Assembly (NCBI GenBank): GCA_027627225.1
Contig: CM051027.1
Location: 84,941,951-85,005,950, forward strand
DNA from: Congeria kusceri
Taxonomy: Eukaryota > Mollusca > Bivalvia > Myida > Dreissenidae
Direction: 5' to 3'
DNA length: 64,000 bases
Within the stretch, counting starts at the first letter, position 1; every line of letters starts with the position of its first letter. The position numbers and the translations under genes were made by a program. Positions 44,957 through 56,841 of this stretch are shown one piece after another. Below the pieces are notes generated by a model. It searched no databases, was not told where the DNA came from, and saw only the letters and a program-made list of their open reading frames with translations.

Positions 44957-45185
44957 TACGCTGTAAAAAAAATACCGTTAAAATTACGGTAAAAGATCTG
45001 GCAGCTGGTTACCAGTACTACTACCGTACACAATTACGGTCAACCGTAACCTTTACTACAGGAATTGCCCGTAACAGTAAACGGTACTGTACTTTTATTA
45101 TTTACTGGCCAAAGAACTGGCAACTGGTTACCAGTATCATTTTACGGTGAAACGTTGAAAGTAACTTGGAACTACCGTAAAATGA
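44957..45185. repeat. ACGGTAA/TTACCGT-rich palindromic repeat
   Basis: Two ~115-bp imperfect units, each with CTGGC(A)..CTGGTTACCAGTA, surrounded by several ACGGTAA and TTACCGT words in both orientations. It looks like a small MITE. The open frames across it are incidental. Confidence 0.65.
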
Positions 45186-47216
45186 TCTTTGTCGACTACC
45201 GGTACTACACTGACAATGTAACCCATCGCAATGTGATAATACTTTATTTTTTGGAAAAATAACAAGTATTACATTGATCAACAATAATGCGAGATATACA
45301 AGTACAACAACATTAGCATGTAAATAAAACTCACATTACAAGGTTAGTGTTCTTTCTTTGCAGAAAAAAATAACAAAAACTGTTATAACTTCACTAGGCA
45401 ATTTGTGAATATGTCTAAAAAAAAGCTAATATACAGAGTTTACTAGAATCACTCACAAATTTGAGCAACATCAATTTGCTCTATTTGTTACATGAAAATG
45501 CAATGATTAACAATAATCAATTAACATATGATACTTTCTTGGTGACCATAGTGAAATTTGTTCGTTAAAAAATATCAACATAACACTTACTTTAACTTGG
45601 TTTTAAATTAGACATTGCTCTACCGTCTACACATTGAATTTGCAAATCTTAGCAGGTTTTCATGAACAAACCCTATCCAAAATACTCAAAAACAAATAGC
45701 ATTACACAGTCTTAGCCCAATTACAGTAACTGGAATATCTAAGCATAATGTTACCTACAAAAAAAAATAATACTATAGTATCTTAGAAATATTAAAGTTG
45801 CAATAACATTTTCAAACATACATTTACATAATAACTCCATCTGAAGAGACAAAACAACAATATAAAACTAGGATTGTATATTCTTTACAATGCTCTAAGC
45901 ATATTGTGAATAGGCCACAATTACTAATTGATATTATCCTTAACATCAATTTTAATTTAACATTAATTTAAAGTGAATGCATACAAAACACTTATTTCAA
46001 CAAAAACATAAAATTATTGAAAAAAAAGAACAACTAGATGTGTTGCAGATAAGGATGCCCCCACTACACATATTTGGACACAGACAAAGGACATGTGGCA
46101 AACACTAGATAAAAGATGATGTTACAGTCTGGACAAACTGTATTATGCCCGTGCTTGACCTTTGACCTCTTATTGTGACCTTGCCCTTTGAGCTAGAGAC
46201 ATGTGTTTGAACGCGACACGCCGTCTCTACACGGTGATTATTTGTGGCAAGTTATTTTAACAAGAGCACAGCCTACGGGTGCTGGACGCTCGACTTTCAT
46301 ATTGTTCACATTGTTTAGAACTTTAGTACGTTTTAATAAACATAAAACTTTGTCACAACATAATCATAACAATTAATCGCTTATTCTGAATACTTGACAA
46401 CAAATATAATTACACTGACATTGTCTAAATACATTTTAAAACTAAAACATATCCTGACATAATGTTACATTCAGGAACAAAAGAATACCTTAGAAAACTA
46501 TCAATTTCGCAATAACATCTTTTCAAACACTAAGTTATAAATGTTATACCATTCTCTGTAAAAAGTAAATATATATTTAAACGTATCATGTCTCGTATCT
46601 TAATTTACAATGATATCCACACAATCTGCTCTGTGATCTCACTATTGTGTAGTGAATACAGACATTATAAAGCATCAGGTTTAATTCCATATGTTTTCTA
46701 TGTTTATGGAGTGTTATAAAAGCTTTTGCTAAGGAAATGCGTATTATTGTTATTCCACTTTAAAACAAAAAATTACAGTCCTTAGTTACAATGCATAAAA
46801 AATAATTATTGAACCACACTTCCGTATAAAAAATAAAAGAATTCTAATATGTTATTTCATAACAAACAACACACATTTTTATTAAACATAATGCAAAATA
46901 CATCTTAAGTTCCACTACACACCGCAGGCATGATGCTATCAGGCTCGCACTATCCAGTTCACAGTGGCCAAGTTGGCTAAATAGACAACAATTTATTAAC
47001 AATATTCAGTTCTTACTTTTCTTGTTAAGAACTCAGTTTTCTTTAAACATATTATTGGAAAACAAATACTTAAGTAAGATTATAATGTAACAAATACCCG
47101 TTACAAATAATAACTACATACGATTATTTCATAATCATATAAAAAACTGAAACAACAGTGGCTATATGTATATAGCTCAATAGATAAAATGGACTTTTCA
47201 TGAACACAAAGTTAAA
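45186..47216. other. Intergenic, AT-rich, with a probable element fragment near 46020-46320
   Basis: 46139-46270 carries CTTGACCTTTGACCTCTTAT and CGCGACACGCCGTCTC, then TAACAAGAGCACAGCC, which reads on the minus strand like the 3' end of a Helitron-like element (hairpin plus GCTCTTGTT). Otherwise no feature seen. Confidence 0.4.
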
Positions 47217-47425
47217 GGCACTGGCACTGCAGATAATACAGATGTTTTATGATCACACTGTTCATGGTACTGGAGATAACATGGACTTTTCATTAACACA
47301 ATGTCCATGGTACTGGAGATAACATAAACTTTCCATGAACACACTTTTCATGGCACTGGAGATATAACTGGTGTAATGGTGTTTTATGAGCATACTGTTC
47401 ATGGCACTGGAGATAACACTGGTGT
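47217..47425. repeat. Imperfect repeat with TTCATGG.ACTGGAGATAAC
   Basis: The phrase CATGG(T/C)ACTGGAGATA(T)AAC occurs four to five times at irregular 45-65 bp intervals. It generates unsupported open frames on both strands. Confidence 0.6.
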
Positions 47426-47740
47426 TAATGTACACACTGATCATATTCCACTACAACACTGGTCAGCCGACTGCAGGCATCACTCACAACTCATAACTGT
47501 TCTTCATGTTTTTTTACAACGACGGTACGGATTCAGTCCAACAATAGATCTGAAAAAAACAAAACAATGTAAACCTTGTTATATTTAAACAACATACATC
47601 GCTACATGCTAACTAAACAAACACAGTATAATTTGTTTAATATCAGTAATCATTGACAGACTTCTTAATTTGTCAATGATCAACAGAAAAAACAACAACA
47701 TTCAATCAGACTTTTCTATATGTTCTTGTTATCGTACATA

Positions 47741-47956
47741 TTCTAGTTATTGATTCTAGTTATTGATTCTAGTTATTGGTTCTAGTTATTGATTCTAGTT
47801 ATTGGTTCTAGTTATTGGTTCTAGTTATTGATTCTAGTTATTGGTTCTAGTTATTGGTTCTAGTTATTGGTTCTAGTTATTGATTCTAGTTATTGGTTCT
47901 AGTTATTGGTTCTAGTTATTGGTTCTAGTTATTGGTTCTAGTTATTGATTCTAGTT
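47741..47956. repeat. 13-bp minisatellite, about 16 copies
   Basis: Unit TTCTAGTTATTG(G/A), head to tail. The only variation is G/A at the last position. Confidence 0.96.
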
Positions 47957-48012
47957 TTACTGTACTGAAATACAATGTACATGTATACCAGCACTGTATG
48001 CCAAAATAACAA

Positions 48013-48630
48013 CTACAGCACTAATTTTGACCTATTAGTGACAAAATACTTCTGAAAGAATTCCAGTGTAGCAGCTGACTCCATAGGATACTCGATGTTG
48101 AAACATAAAACGCTGCAAACAGGGCGCATATGCTTGGATGGAACCCATCGACATGTATTTTGTAGATGACCACATGGTTGTTTACCAGATGACTGAACTG
48201 TGTTGATGGCCGTACTGGCCAAGATGTTCACCTTGAATATAATAACATAATATGTCAGAGTACAAAACACAGTTAGGGGGTTGCTTTCCCTGGTGGAGAT
48301 GTTGATAGTAAATAAGTATTTCAAGTTTCAAATAAATACCTTTGATAGTTATCAAGACATTTGACTTTATAAAAAGCCTGTTACCTTAGCCGGACGGACT
48401 AACGAACGGACGAACAGTTCAATTTTAGTACGCCCTCCTTCGTGGACCTAAAAAGCAAATGTCATTTTAATCTAAAACGAATGACTCGTTATTTCCCCCA
48501 CCCATTAACACAGTAAAAACAAGTACACACAATTACGTGTTTGAGTGGAAATGCTTCAGTCTATTTTGACCTCGAAAAGATGGTTAGCCTTCCTGTTTGA
48601 AAAATTGTTTACGCTCAGACTCGACATCAT
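48013..48630 (-). CDS. Possible small 3-exon gene, unknown function (exons 48630-48571, 48447-48385, 48231-48013)
   Basis: I do not recognise the protein. On the minus strand, exon 48447-48385 (acceptor TTTTTAG, donor GTAACA) encodes VHEGGRTKIELFVRSLVRPAK and joins in frame to 48231-48013 (acceptor ATATTCAAG), which encodes VNILASTAINTVQSSGK, then a Cys/His-containing part (PCGHLQNTCRWVPSKHM, RPVCSVLCFNIEYP) up to TAG. A first exon starting at ATG 48630 (MMSSLSVNNF..) also joins in phase but uses a weak donor GTCAAA. The total is about 113 residues. Composition is more protein-like than the surrounding DNA and introns are short (123 and 153 bp). It could be a real small gene, the end of a larger one, or a transposon-derived gene fragment. 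Confidence 0.4.
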
Positions 48631-49100
48631 AAAATGTATGTGGAAAAACAATTGAAACCAGTTTTAAATCCTTTACAATACTTTAATCTAAAGCGTTGGT
48701 CAAAATCTGAGCAGAAATTTCTTTCTTAAAGTAACTGAATGGTGTGTTTAAAAAAGGCCCGTAACACGTATCGAAATACGAATGAAGAGTATCTAAATCC
48801 GGACTCTTTCTAAAAAATGTAAAATTTAAAATACAAAAATAACACTCAACATTAAAATACACCTTGTTTGTGAGATTTCTTGTGTTTCTTCTTTTGTTTA
48901 CTTTGTTCTGGTGTTTACTTGCAAAAGTGTCTCTCTAAAGCTTAATTTATCAAATATATGTTTTGAATTTAATCCCCCGCGCGCAAATGTTTATAATTGA
49001 CAAGACGAAAAAACAATAATAAGTAAATAGGTAAACATTCTATCGCTTCCTTTTAAACTTGACATACGTTGCTGATACAGGGGTGTGTTTCAATCGCTAT

Positions 49101-49391
49101 GTGGCGGATCCGTGGTCTAGTGGTAACGCACTGGTTTCACAACACAGGGGTCGCAGGTTCGAGCCCCCGCTACACCCTAACCTACTAACTCGTCTTTCCC
49201 ATGAGACGTTAAACCGAGGTGCAGTGTACTAGGTGCTTCACACCGGGCACTAAAAGACCCAGGGTCGTCTCTGGAACGGGGCGTCTCCTGTATCTTGCAC
49301 TATCCCTCGTAACCTAACTAACAAGTCTTCTGGGGGCGATGGCTATATGGGAGAGAATCCCGGTGCAATCGATAAAAATGTAATACACACA
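49101..49391 (+). repeat. tRNA-derived SINE, full-length copy
   Basis: The head resembles a tRNA with RNA polymerase III boxes: A box TGGTCTAGTGG (49113-49123) and B box GGTTCGAGCCC (49156-49166). The unrelated body (CATGAGACGTTAAACCGAGG, CTAAAAGACCCAGGG, TCTTCTGGGGGCGATGGC) is shared with 8659-8896 and 2929-3145. The head lacks convincing anticodon-stem pairing, so it is not called a tRNA gene. Confidence 0.9.
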
Positions 49392-49539
49392 GTACTTCGC
49401 CAGTATGCGACAGAAGTCATTCGCGTCTAGTAGTTCTCACGTAACGCGATCACGGATCCATTTTCCAGTTCTGTGTATTGTCTTTTACTTTATTATGGAG
49501 TGTACTTTTCAATCTGTATCTAATCGGCTACTGCAATCG

Positions 49540-50600
49540 TAGTTTGATAGTTTGATAGTTTATTTCTTTTACTTTAGGCATTATGCCCATGGATATACAT
49601 TGATACACATCTATCAAATAAATACAATGCATTGTTCAATAGCATACAGGTTCACATACATAAACATGTATTTATAATGTCAATAAAACGTGTATAAATT
49701 CACAGGGCAATATTTCTAAGAATATTAAATAATGTCATACATAACTTTTCTGCAAATACTTGCACTTAGTATAAAAATTCGTTTTGGCAATACAATTAAT
49801 ACGTAAATCTTTACATGATATTTATAATTGTTTTGGAGAGACACTTCAATCGTAATATAATTGTGTTCTTCATTGAACGGCCTTAAAAGTGTAAGTTGCA
49901 AGCCTTCTAACAGTCGATTCGTTTGTCGATCTCATTAGTTCAATATATTTGATCATATTGGCATTTTGCCAGAAATATTTATCTATATATTGTTTACGAA
50001 AATCTATAAATACTGGGCATTCTAATAATAAATGGAATTCGTCCTCTAGTACATTACAGTGTTTACATTTTCTTTCATTGTATGGTATTTTGTTCGGCTT
50101 ATGCCATCTGCCTGACTCAACTTCTAGTCTATGGGCTGAAACTCTCAAACGTGTTAAGGCAATTCTGAACTTTGGTAAGTTTACATATTTTATATGACTG
50201 TAATTCGAAATTTCCGAATAAACTTTAATATGTACCTCTAGTTATATTTAAAAGTTCCGCAGACCAATTTTGTTTATAAATATCTGAAATTCTGGGTTAA
50301 ACATTTCACATACAGACATTAACATCACCAACACCCTGAAAGTACCATACTTCGCTAAAACCTAGACTGTCTAATACATTTGTTAACATTTTTACCCAAG
50401 ACACTTTTTCTGCGTACATTTCAAAATCATTTAATAACATCTTATATACAACTTTGACATATTTAACATCATTGCACTGTAGAAATGTTATCCAATAGTT
50501 TATAACTTTAACATATCAATAGTAAATAAGCGGTTTTCGTCCGAGCTCCCCGTATATAAAATTATTTTGTGTCTGTTGTCTTACTCCTTACAAAGTTTTG
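49540..50600 (-). pseudogene. 5'-truncated LINE fragment, minus strand, degenerate
   Basis: On the minus strand, 50148-49870 is open and encodes RLEVESGRWHKPNKIPYNE and a C-terminal knuckle C-x2-C-x7-H-x4-C (CKHC..H..C), similar in layout to the + strand LINE fragment at 10392-11722. Further right, frameshifted pieces WVKMLTNVLDSLGF (about 50390) and IYGELGRKPL (about 50560) match the same region. The end has TTTGATAG repeats (49540-49562), which would be the 3' tail. RT catalytic motifs are absent. Not functional. Confidence 0.75.
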
Positions 50601-51480
50601 CAAAAACGCAAGTGTATAACTTAATGATACCAAGATGCCTATGCATTTGGAATATTTTAGGGCAATTATGTTCCCCTATCTGGTTGCATGATTGTTCGGC
50701 GTAGCTGTCTAAGATCACTTTTGACCTAGATTTCTTGCGATAATCATGCAGCGAGAAAAGTTAATGCATATATAATTGGGAAAATATTGTAATTTAAGGG
50801 AATGCAAACTTACATCATTGGTTTAATGTATACCAATAACTGTTGCATACTTTTGAGGATTAAAATTAACATAATTGTTAACGTAAGCTGTTAAAATTAA
50901 GTAATACACATATCTTCAACATACGCCATAGAACTGAACAAAATTATTACCAATTTTAGTAATTGTATGTCATGATCAGAATGTTATATTCATTCACATA
51001 ATGAAATATCCATTTTGTTTAGCCTACATATATCAACGTGCTCTATAAATAGCAATTAAAATGCGACCGCCTGTCGCGCCCGTGAATTAACTTTAGAGAG
51101 TGCACTCCAGCTGTAGAGCGCATCATTCTGAAAATAGCGCCCGGTAAAGCTGTGTTAAAAAAGCATCAATTAGCGTCCGGAAAAAAAACTAAACCCGATA
51201 ATTTCAATAAATGGGGAATTTATATTTATAAACTTGCTGTGCATGTTGATTTATATTTGAACTTTGGTTGCGTTTTATTAAGAAGTATTTATAATTGCAC
51301 CTTTCTGTCAACTTCTCCAGTAGATGTTATTTAAGTTATAACAATGTTCAACATCTTTATAAGTAAAATGTGATTAAAGAAGTCTCGTAAATATGTCAAA
51401 ATGTTATTCATGTTAGGGCAAAAAAATGACATCTCAATATTTATTTAAACGCCGATTGTCTTTTTTAAAGACATTTCTTT
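50601..51480. other. Intergenic stretch upstream of CA gene 2
   Basis: No supported feature. TTCGGCGTAGCTGT near 50697, followed by CTTTTGACCT, recurs near 63440, suggesting one more low-copy repeat. Confidence 0.4.
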
Positions 51481-51566
51481 TTTCATTTAATCTCCATCTC
51501 CAGCAAGAATAATCTGGTTCATATCAGGTTCTACCAAGTACCCGTTTCGTTGATGGATTGTGGCAA

Positions 51567-51573
51567 TACATAA
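51567..51573 (+). promoter_or_regulatory. TATA-like element and probable promoter of CA gene 2
   Basis: TACATAA stands exactly where gene 1 has TATATAA, in the same context (GTTTCGTTGATGGA upstream, AGCTGGC downstream), about 150 bp before the ATG. The T-to-C change weakens the box. Function is inferred from the paralog alignment. Confidence 0.5.
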
Positions 51574-51718
51574 GCTGGCTTACAGTTGGCTACCCGTCAC
51601 TGTTTCGCTGTACTCGCCGATACCTACCATCGACTGCAGCTGTGCCTCTAACTTTCTGTCCAAGCGGCGTACGGACATCGATCGATAATACACGTTTACT
51701 AGGAGAACGGTCACAGAA

Positions 51719-51785
51719 ATGACGACGAAAGTACTATGGGTGTTAAATGTGATTGCATTGTTGGGATTAACCAAGGCGGCTGAAT
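51719..51785 (+). CDS. CA gene 2 exon 1 (signal peptide)
   Basis: 67 nt, one codon longer than gene 1 exon 1. [20 protein letters not shown] is a standard signal peptide. Donor GTGAGT, phase 1, identical to the paralog. Confidence 0.9.
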
Positions 51786-54700
51786 GTGAGTTGAGTATTG
51801 TAGCAATTGTTTGTGCTGTTAGCTATTTATTTGTGTTGTTATATACATTTTGCTTATAAAATTGTTCTGGATTATTTATGACGATCGATTTTGAAAAGGT
51901 GTTCGATACTTTGTCTTTTCAGTTTATAGAAACCACTTTTAGGTATATAACTTTAGACCAATGTTCCAAAACTGGATATCCATGTTTTTACACAATAAAC
52001 CACGGCCTCCATACAAGTAAATTGATTATTGTCTAATTCCTTCTGTATAGAGTTGGCTTATTTTATGTGCTAAAATCCTTGCTGTAGAATTAAGTGAAAA
52101 CGAGTAAATAAAATGTTTAACAATAACAGACATGGAATATAAAATATCACAATTTGCTGACGACGAATATGTATTACTTGATGGATCAGAATCTTCCTAA
52201 ATTGTAAATTTAACATACTTCATGAATTCTCCAAACATTTTTGATTGAATATAAACTATGATAACACTGACTGAAATTGAATGGGCTCTACAAAGTACGG
52301 TTTAAACTAAATACAAACTGAAGTGGGTAGCAACTTTTTAAAAGTTCTTGGGAGAGTGTATGACATAAATTTAGGTATTCGAATCGGAAAAAAATTACTC
52401 CCCTATGAAAAACAACTATTATTAAATCACTGCTCCTTCCACTACTTGTATGTATTTGTATGTCTAGTTTCTCTACCAACACCGAGGATATACATATCAT
52501 GTAACAAATTAACAAACATTTTATATATAATGAATGGGAAATTTATCAGATTATAAAGAATTTTAGGGAAGTGTTCGCCATTGATAATAACATACATAGA
52601 TATGTATATAAGCAACATATGTAAAATATAGTAAGAAGTCCGAAATACGTGGGCCAAAAGTTATGAAGCTGGGAACCACTAGACAAAAAAGTAGTGCACA
52701 AAACAGCCTTTTACTTATTGCTTACAAATATACCTTTAAAATTATACCAAAACATATCATTTAAACTGTATTTTACAAATTATATGCATCCTGCACATGT
52801 GCTTATTATCTAACTATAACCCTGAGGATGTGACTTCCGTTTTGGGGTAATTAGACCTCTCATCGGAAATCCATCTGTCCCAGATGCAGGACACATGTCT
52901 AGAATTATCTGACACTGTATTTTAAAAATAAACTAAGCAATGTCTTCTTGTGTTTTGTGTAAAGGTATTGTCTAAGCGTCGTCTACATTTGTTACCGTCC
53001 CCTCCCCACCCCCACCCCCCAAAAAATAAAAATTAAAAATAAAATAAAAATCGATCTACCTACCCACATTGAAAATTCTGGGTCGCGTTACCGCAAACAA
53101 ACATTTGTTTAAGAATGGCCTTGTTCTGGAAATTGTACATTCTCATTAAATTATTAACTGTGCTGTTCATAATGTAAAAATAAATAAAGCCAGCTTACCC
53201 ATCCAGCTTACATGTCAGGATATGATACTTGGAATTCCAAATTTAAAATGAAAATTTTAATATTTTACGCCTAGAGATTAAGCGAATTATTTTCCATTAC
53301 CAAAGGAAAAAACAGAATTCCTTCAAATTTTGCACTTTTTAGTAGCTCAAGAACTCATTACAAATGTATTAAAATACAACGAAATCCGATGCAGAATGAA
53401 GTGCTTGCTCATTAATCAATATGTTTACATGTATTGTTAACAATGAAGTTGAATAGACCATATTAACACCCTGTAACAATATTATGGTTAAAATAAAAAT
53501 GTGATTTTCCATTTTGTAATACTTTTCATTTCAACGATGGATTTTCTGAAAGCGCGAAATGTCTATTAGGATATCATTCTAATAGGAATGATGAAAGACA
53601 ACTTGTTAAAAACTTAATACAACTAAAACTCCGCGAGTCGGATGTGTCGCCTGACGGGGCATAACTCAAGTTCGATATGAGCAATTATGCCAAAACCGAA
53701 CTTGACCCTTCTTTTATGTTTATTAACACTTCCAGAAAGCTTCAGAAAGATTGAACAAAGACTGTTTAAGTTCTTGTCTGCACAAGCCTTATTTGAACGA
53801 TTTTTTTTTTTTAAGGGGCATAACTCAAGTACGACATGAGCAATTATGCCGAAAAGCGAACTTTGCCTTTCTTTAATGCCTACTAACACATCCATAAAGT
53901 TTCATACAGATTGAAAAAAAAACCGTTTTTACGTTATTGTCTGCACAAGCCTTATTTGAACGATTTTTTTTAAAGGGGGCATAACTCAAGTGTGATAAGA
54001 GGAATTATGCCGAAAGTCGAACTTTGCCTTCCTTTTATTCCTACTACAACTTCCATAAAGTTTCATAATAATAGCACAAACACTTCTCAAGATATTTTCG
54101 GCGCAAACTGAAGGGTATGCCGCCGCCGACGTCGCCGCCGACGCCGCCAAAAGTAACCCCTATATATCGCATTTTCAGTCCATACAAAAGAAACGACTGG
54201 GCGATTTTTATTTAATACGTTACCATTGTAAAACTTTCCATGATCTGACATCTTTACTAAATTTGTTCTTTACTAAACTATTTATTATATCCAGCGAAAT
54301 GCTTGAAACGACCGACGGAGAAGCGTGGAGAAAGTGTTGTTATTAGTACAGAAAGTCACTTTTAACAAGAACATTCAACTACCACGACATTTTATGGATA
54401 TGTAGTTCACGGTTATTGGAGTAGACAAACGTTTAATTTATTAAAACGTTGACAGCACAATGCATGATGATAAATCAAATATTCAAATTACAGACTACAT
54501 TACATTAGGTTATTTACTTCTATTCACCATAGTGGTGCTTTATTACACGGCGGCCATTAAAAAAAACATAAGTAAAAAGCGCGACACGCTAGATGTACTT
54601 TTGTTGCAATCACATTAAAATTTCGGTTTTGAAAGTTCGTCGTTTTCAAAGTCTAGTCCCATTTATTACGTTATTACATTTGCGTTCGTATTACATCGAA

Positions 54701-56841
54701 AATGGTTTTAAACTTACGTTTTTGCCTTAAATCAAAATACATTAATTTTACTACGGTTGTTTTACTTGAATAGAAAAAAATGATAGTAAAACGTTAAAAG
54801 CTCGACATCGACAACACTATTTAATGTTGATTAGGTCGAATAATGAATAACGTCCATGTAGGCATTTCAGTGATGTGTTGATGTGTTGCGGGTAGGGGAT
54901 GTAAACCGATTAAATGACAGGCCAGTCGCCGGCATTTCTATAGTGGTGCGGTCAAATTAATACTAAATATACTTTGCAAGAGGGTATGGGTGACGTGTCT
55001 TTACATCTACCATGGGAAAAAATATGCGTAGCTTTAACGAACAAATAAAAACTATTAACACCATTGCATAGTTAAGTTGTTTTGCACAACTTACTACGTC
55101 TGATCGTTTTAGGCTATGAGAAATAAACATATACAAAAAAAGAGAGTAAATATGGCCTTACTGGCCGAATCGCCAAGGACGGCTTTGCAATGTATGACTT
55201 TTTTCAACGCAAGCAATATTTCACATCTATATTACACCAATGAACAATTAAAGTGTGTGTAAAGAACATGTAATTGCGCGTTACCATTGTAATCTGCATA
55301 CATGTAATATTATGAATGCTTGGTTAGTCTCTGGAAAAAACTAACCGTTAATTATTATTCAATATCGATAGTTAATTCAACGCACATGGCCATGACATAA
55401 AAATATGTATGACCTACTTAAAATTACCATGCACTTGTCCATCCGGATTTGATATTGGGGGGGGGGGGGGACATTTGCATCGAGTAAAGTAATCAATACG
55501 GCAGTCTAAAAGCTCATTTTATTGAACATTTGAAGATTCGTTAAGCTGGTAAGTGGGTTTTAATATTATTTTCGAAAATGTAAACGTGCCTATTGTGTGG
55601 TCCTGTGATTAAACTATACTCGGTTTTTTATTTCATATTCCTAGCTGTAAGAATAAAAAAGTTATTGAAGTCGTTATGAACAACGATGTTTGTTTACATT
55701 TTTGAAAACAGTTTATTTTATTTTCTGACTCATTTAATAGACTCTATAAGAGGTTGTTGTATATAGCTTCGATGTTTTAATATGGAAAATAACCATATTT
55801 AGACTTTGTTGTGCATTTGCACCACATCTGGGGCTTAATACGGCCGAAAACAAACCGGTTTATGCACATTTTGTTCTGGGGTTAACACTGAATGAAATAC
55901 AGCTAACCTTCAATAAATAGTGATCAACCATCACCACTGTCCTTCATAGAAAAACAATATGACGATTGAACAATATTCACAATACAATGCGCATTTACTG
56001 TATTATATTATACAATTGTATAATACGGATTGTCATATTAATTATTTCATATTTAAATTGTATCGGCCAGCTTATAATTTATTGTTTAAGAAGTAGCACT
56101 AACTGCGATAATACCCGCATTTAAATACCAAGATATTTGCATTAATAATTACAAGAGAAGACTGGTTAGCTCAGTAGATATTAGAATGTATTACAGTATA
56201 TCTACAGTACCGAGTTGTGCTTGTCTGAAATCTGATTCCTCATTTGCATATACTTATGATTCACACTGGAGTAGCATCGGGAAGAAAGCAGTAATTTAAA
56301 TTGTATGAACACGTAAAGATCATGAGATCATGACGTCTTAGATACAAAATATGAATCGTATTTAGTTACTCTAAACTTGTTCTGACCTCAAACCACCTTC
56401 ATTTAATAAAGGATTTCCGTTTGAAAATCCGGTCTTGGGGAGTTATACTAATTATGGAAACAAATATTAGATATCGTCTTAACATGCTTTATTATTTTCG
56501 TTTCAGGGTCATATAAAGGTGATAAAGGTATGTTTTCCGTTCTACTTATATTAATTGATGTTTATTCCATTTCCCCTCGCTTTTTTGCTGTAACTTATTA
56601 ACAAATGTATATTGTAATTTATTTTAATGTATATTATTTTAACATTTGTTTAAATCAATGCCTTAAGGACCGCCTCAATGGAAAGACACTTTCCCGAAAT
56701 GCGGCGGACAGAGCCAATCGCCCATAGATATAGGAGCAGACAGTACGCTGACGTATGATGGCGGTTTGGGCCAGTTCAATTTCACCGGATACAACAGCAT
56801 GACCGCCTTGACCCCCACTCTCAAAAACAACGGACATTCTG
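51719..56841 (+). CDS. Second alpha-carbonic anhydrase gene, partial (exons 1-3, span includes introns)
   Basis: A paralog of gene 1 in the same orientation, cut by the window edge. Exons 51719-51785, 56507-56527 and 56668-56841 join in frame. They give a signal peptide ([20 protein letters not shown]), the W-x-Y element WSYKGDK, then GPPQW, CGGQSQSPIDIG and NNGHS with the proton-shuttle His. Exon 3 is 15 nt longer than in gene 1 (two extra residues before the Cys, three in the MTALTPTLK loop). No stop or frameshift is seen in these exons. Zinc-site exons would lie beyond 64000, so activity and domain number cannot be judged. Intron 1 is 4.7 kb against 18 kb in gene 1. Confidence 0.88.
51877..52560 (+). 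pseudogene. Degenerate LINE reverse-transcriptase remnant
   Basis: Broken RT pieces in order: MTIDFEKVFDTLSFQFIE (motif A region, 51879), KISQFADDEYVLLDGSESS (motif C region with ADD, about 52141-52200, then a stop), and EVGSNFLKVLGRVYDINL (about 52320-52373). Several frameshifts and stops lie between them. The GSESS and FKVLG phrases fit an L1/Tx1-like RT, different from the other LINE copies here. Ancient and inactive, in gene 2 intron 1. Confidence 0.7.
52561..53616. other. Gene 2 intron 1, unannotated stretch
   Basis: About 53037-53110 holds a CTACCTACCC..AAACAAACATTTG piece related to the inverted-repeat element of intron 3 (25945-26239). No exon seen. Confidence 0.4.
53617..54170 (-). 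mobile_element. Helitron-like tandem-core element 6, minus orientation
   Basis: Three ~155-165-bp units marked by GGGGCATAACTCAAGT, GAGCAATTATGCCGAAA and CTGCACAAGCCTTATTTGAA, then a CCGCCGCCGACGTCGCC stretch and CCCCTATATATCGC. On the minus strand this gives a GGCGTCGGCGGCGACGTC block near the left end, as in element 2. Terminal structures are less clear than in the others. The open frame 53623-53895 (minus) is a by-product. Confidence 0.55.
54171..56506. other. Gene 2 intron 1, remainder
   Basis: Contains islands shared with gene 1 intron 1: AAATCAAATATTCAAATTACA (near 54473 and 17096, split here by one base at the end), TTAATTATTATTCAATA, and TCATTTGCATATA before exon 2 (56238 versus 23808). 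A G-run of 13 lies near 55460. No gene supported. Confidence 0.5.
56507..56527 (+). CDS. CA gene 2 exon 2 (21-nt microexon)
   Basis: Acceptor TTTTCGTTTCAG and donor GTATGT are the same as in gene 1. It encodes WSYKGDK. Conservation of length and splice sites confirms that the microexon is real in both genes. Confidence 0.88.
56668..56841 (+). CDS. CA gene 2 exon 3 (domain 1, N-terminal part)
   Basis: Acceptor TGCCTTAAG, a purine before AG where gene 1 has CCTTCAG, so somewhat weaker. Donor GTGAGA. Encodes GPPQWKDTFPKCGGQSQ, SPIDIG and ends NNGHS in phase 1. Confidence 0.9.

Noticed and set aside
30043..47956. CRISPR-like regular repeats (30043-30600, 47741-47956)
   Set aside because: Units are directly adjacent with no variable spacers and the context is a eukaryotic intron or intergenic region, so these are minisatellites.
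49101..49175. Call as a functional tRNA gene
   Set aside because: A and B boxes are present but the anticodon arm does not pair well and the same sequence continues into a SINE body seen in two other copies.
56161..56190. GGTTAGCTCAGTAGAT as a tRNA A box
   Set aside because: No B box or acceptor pairing follows at a suitable distance.
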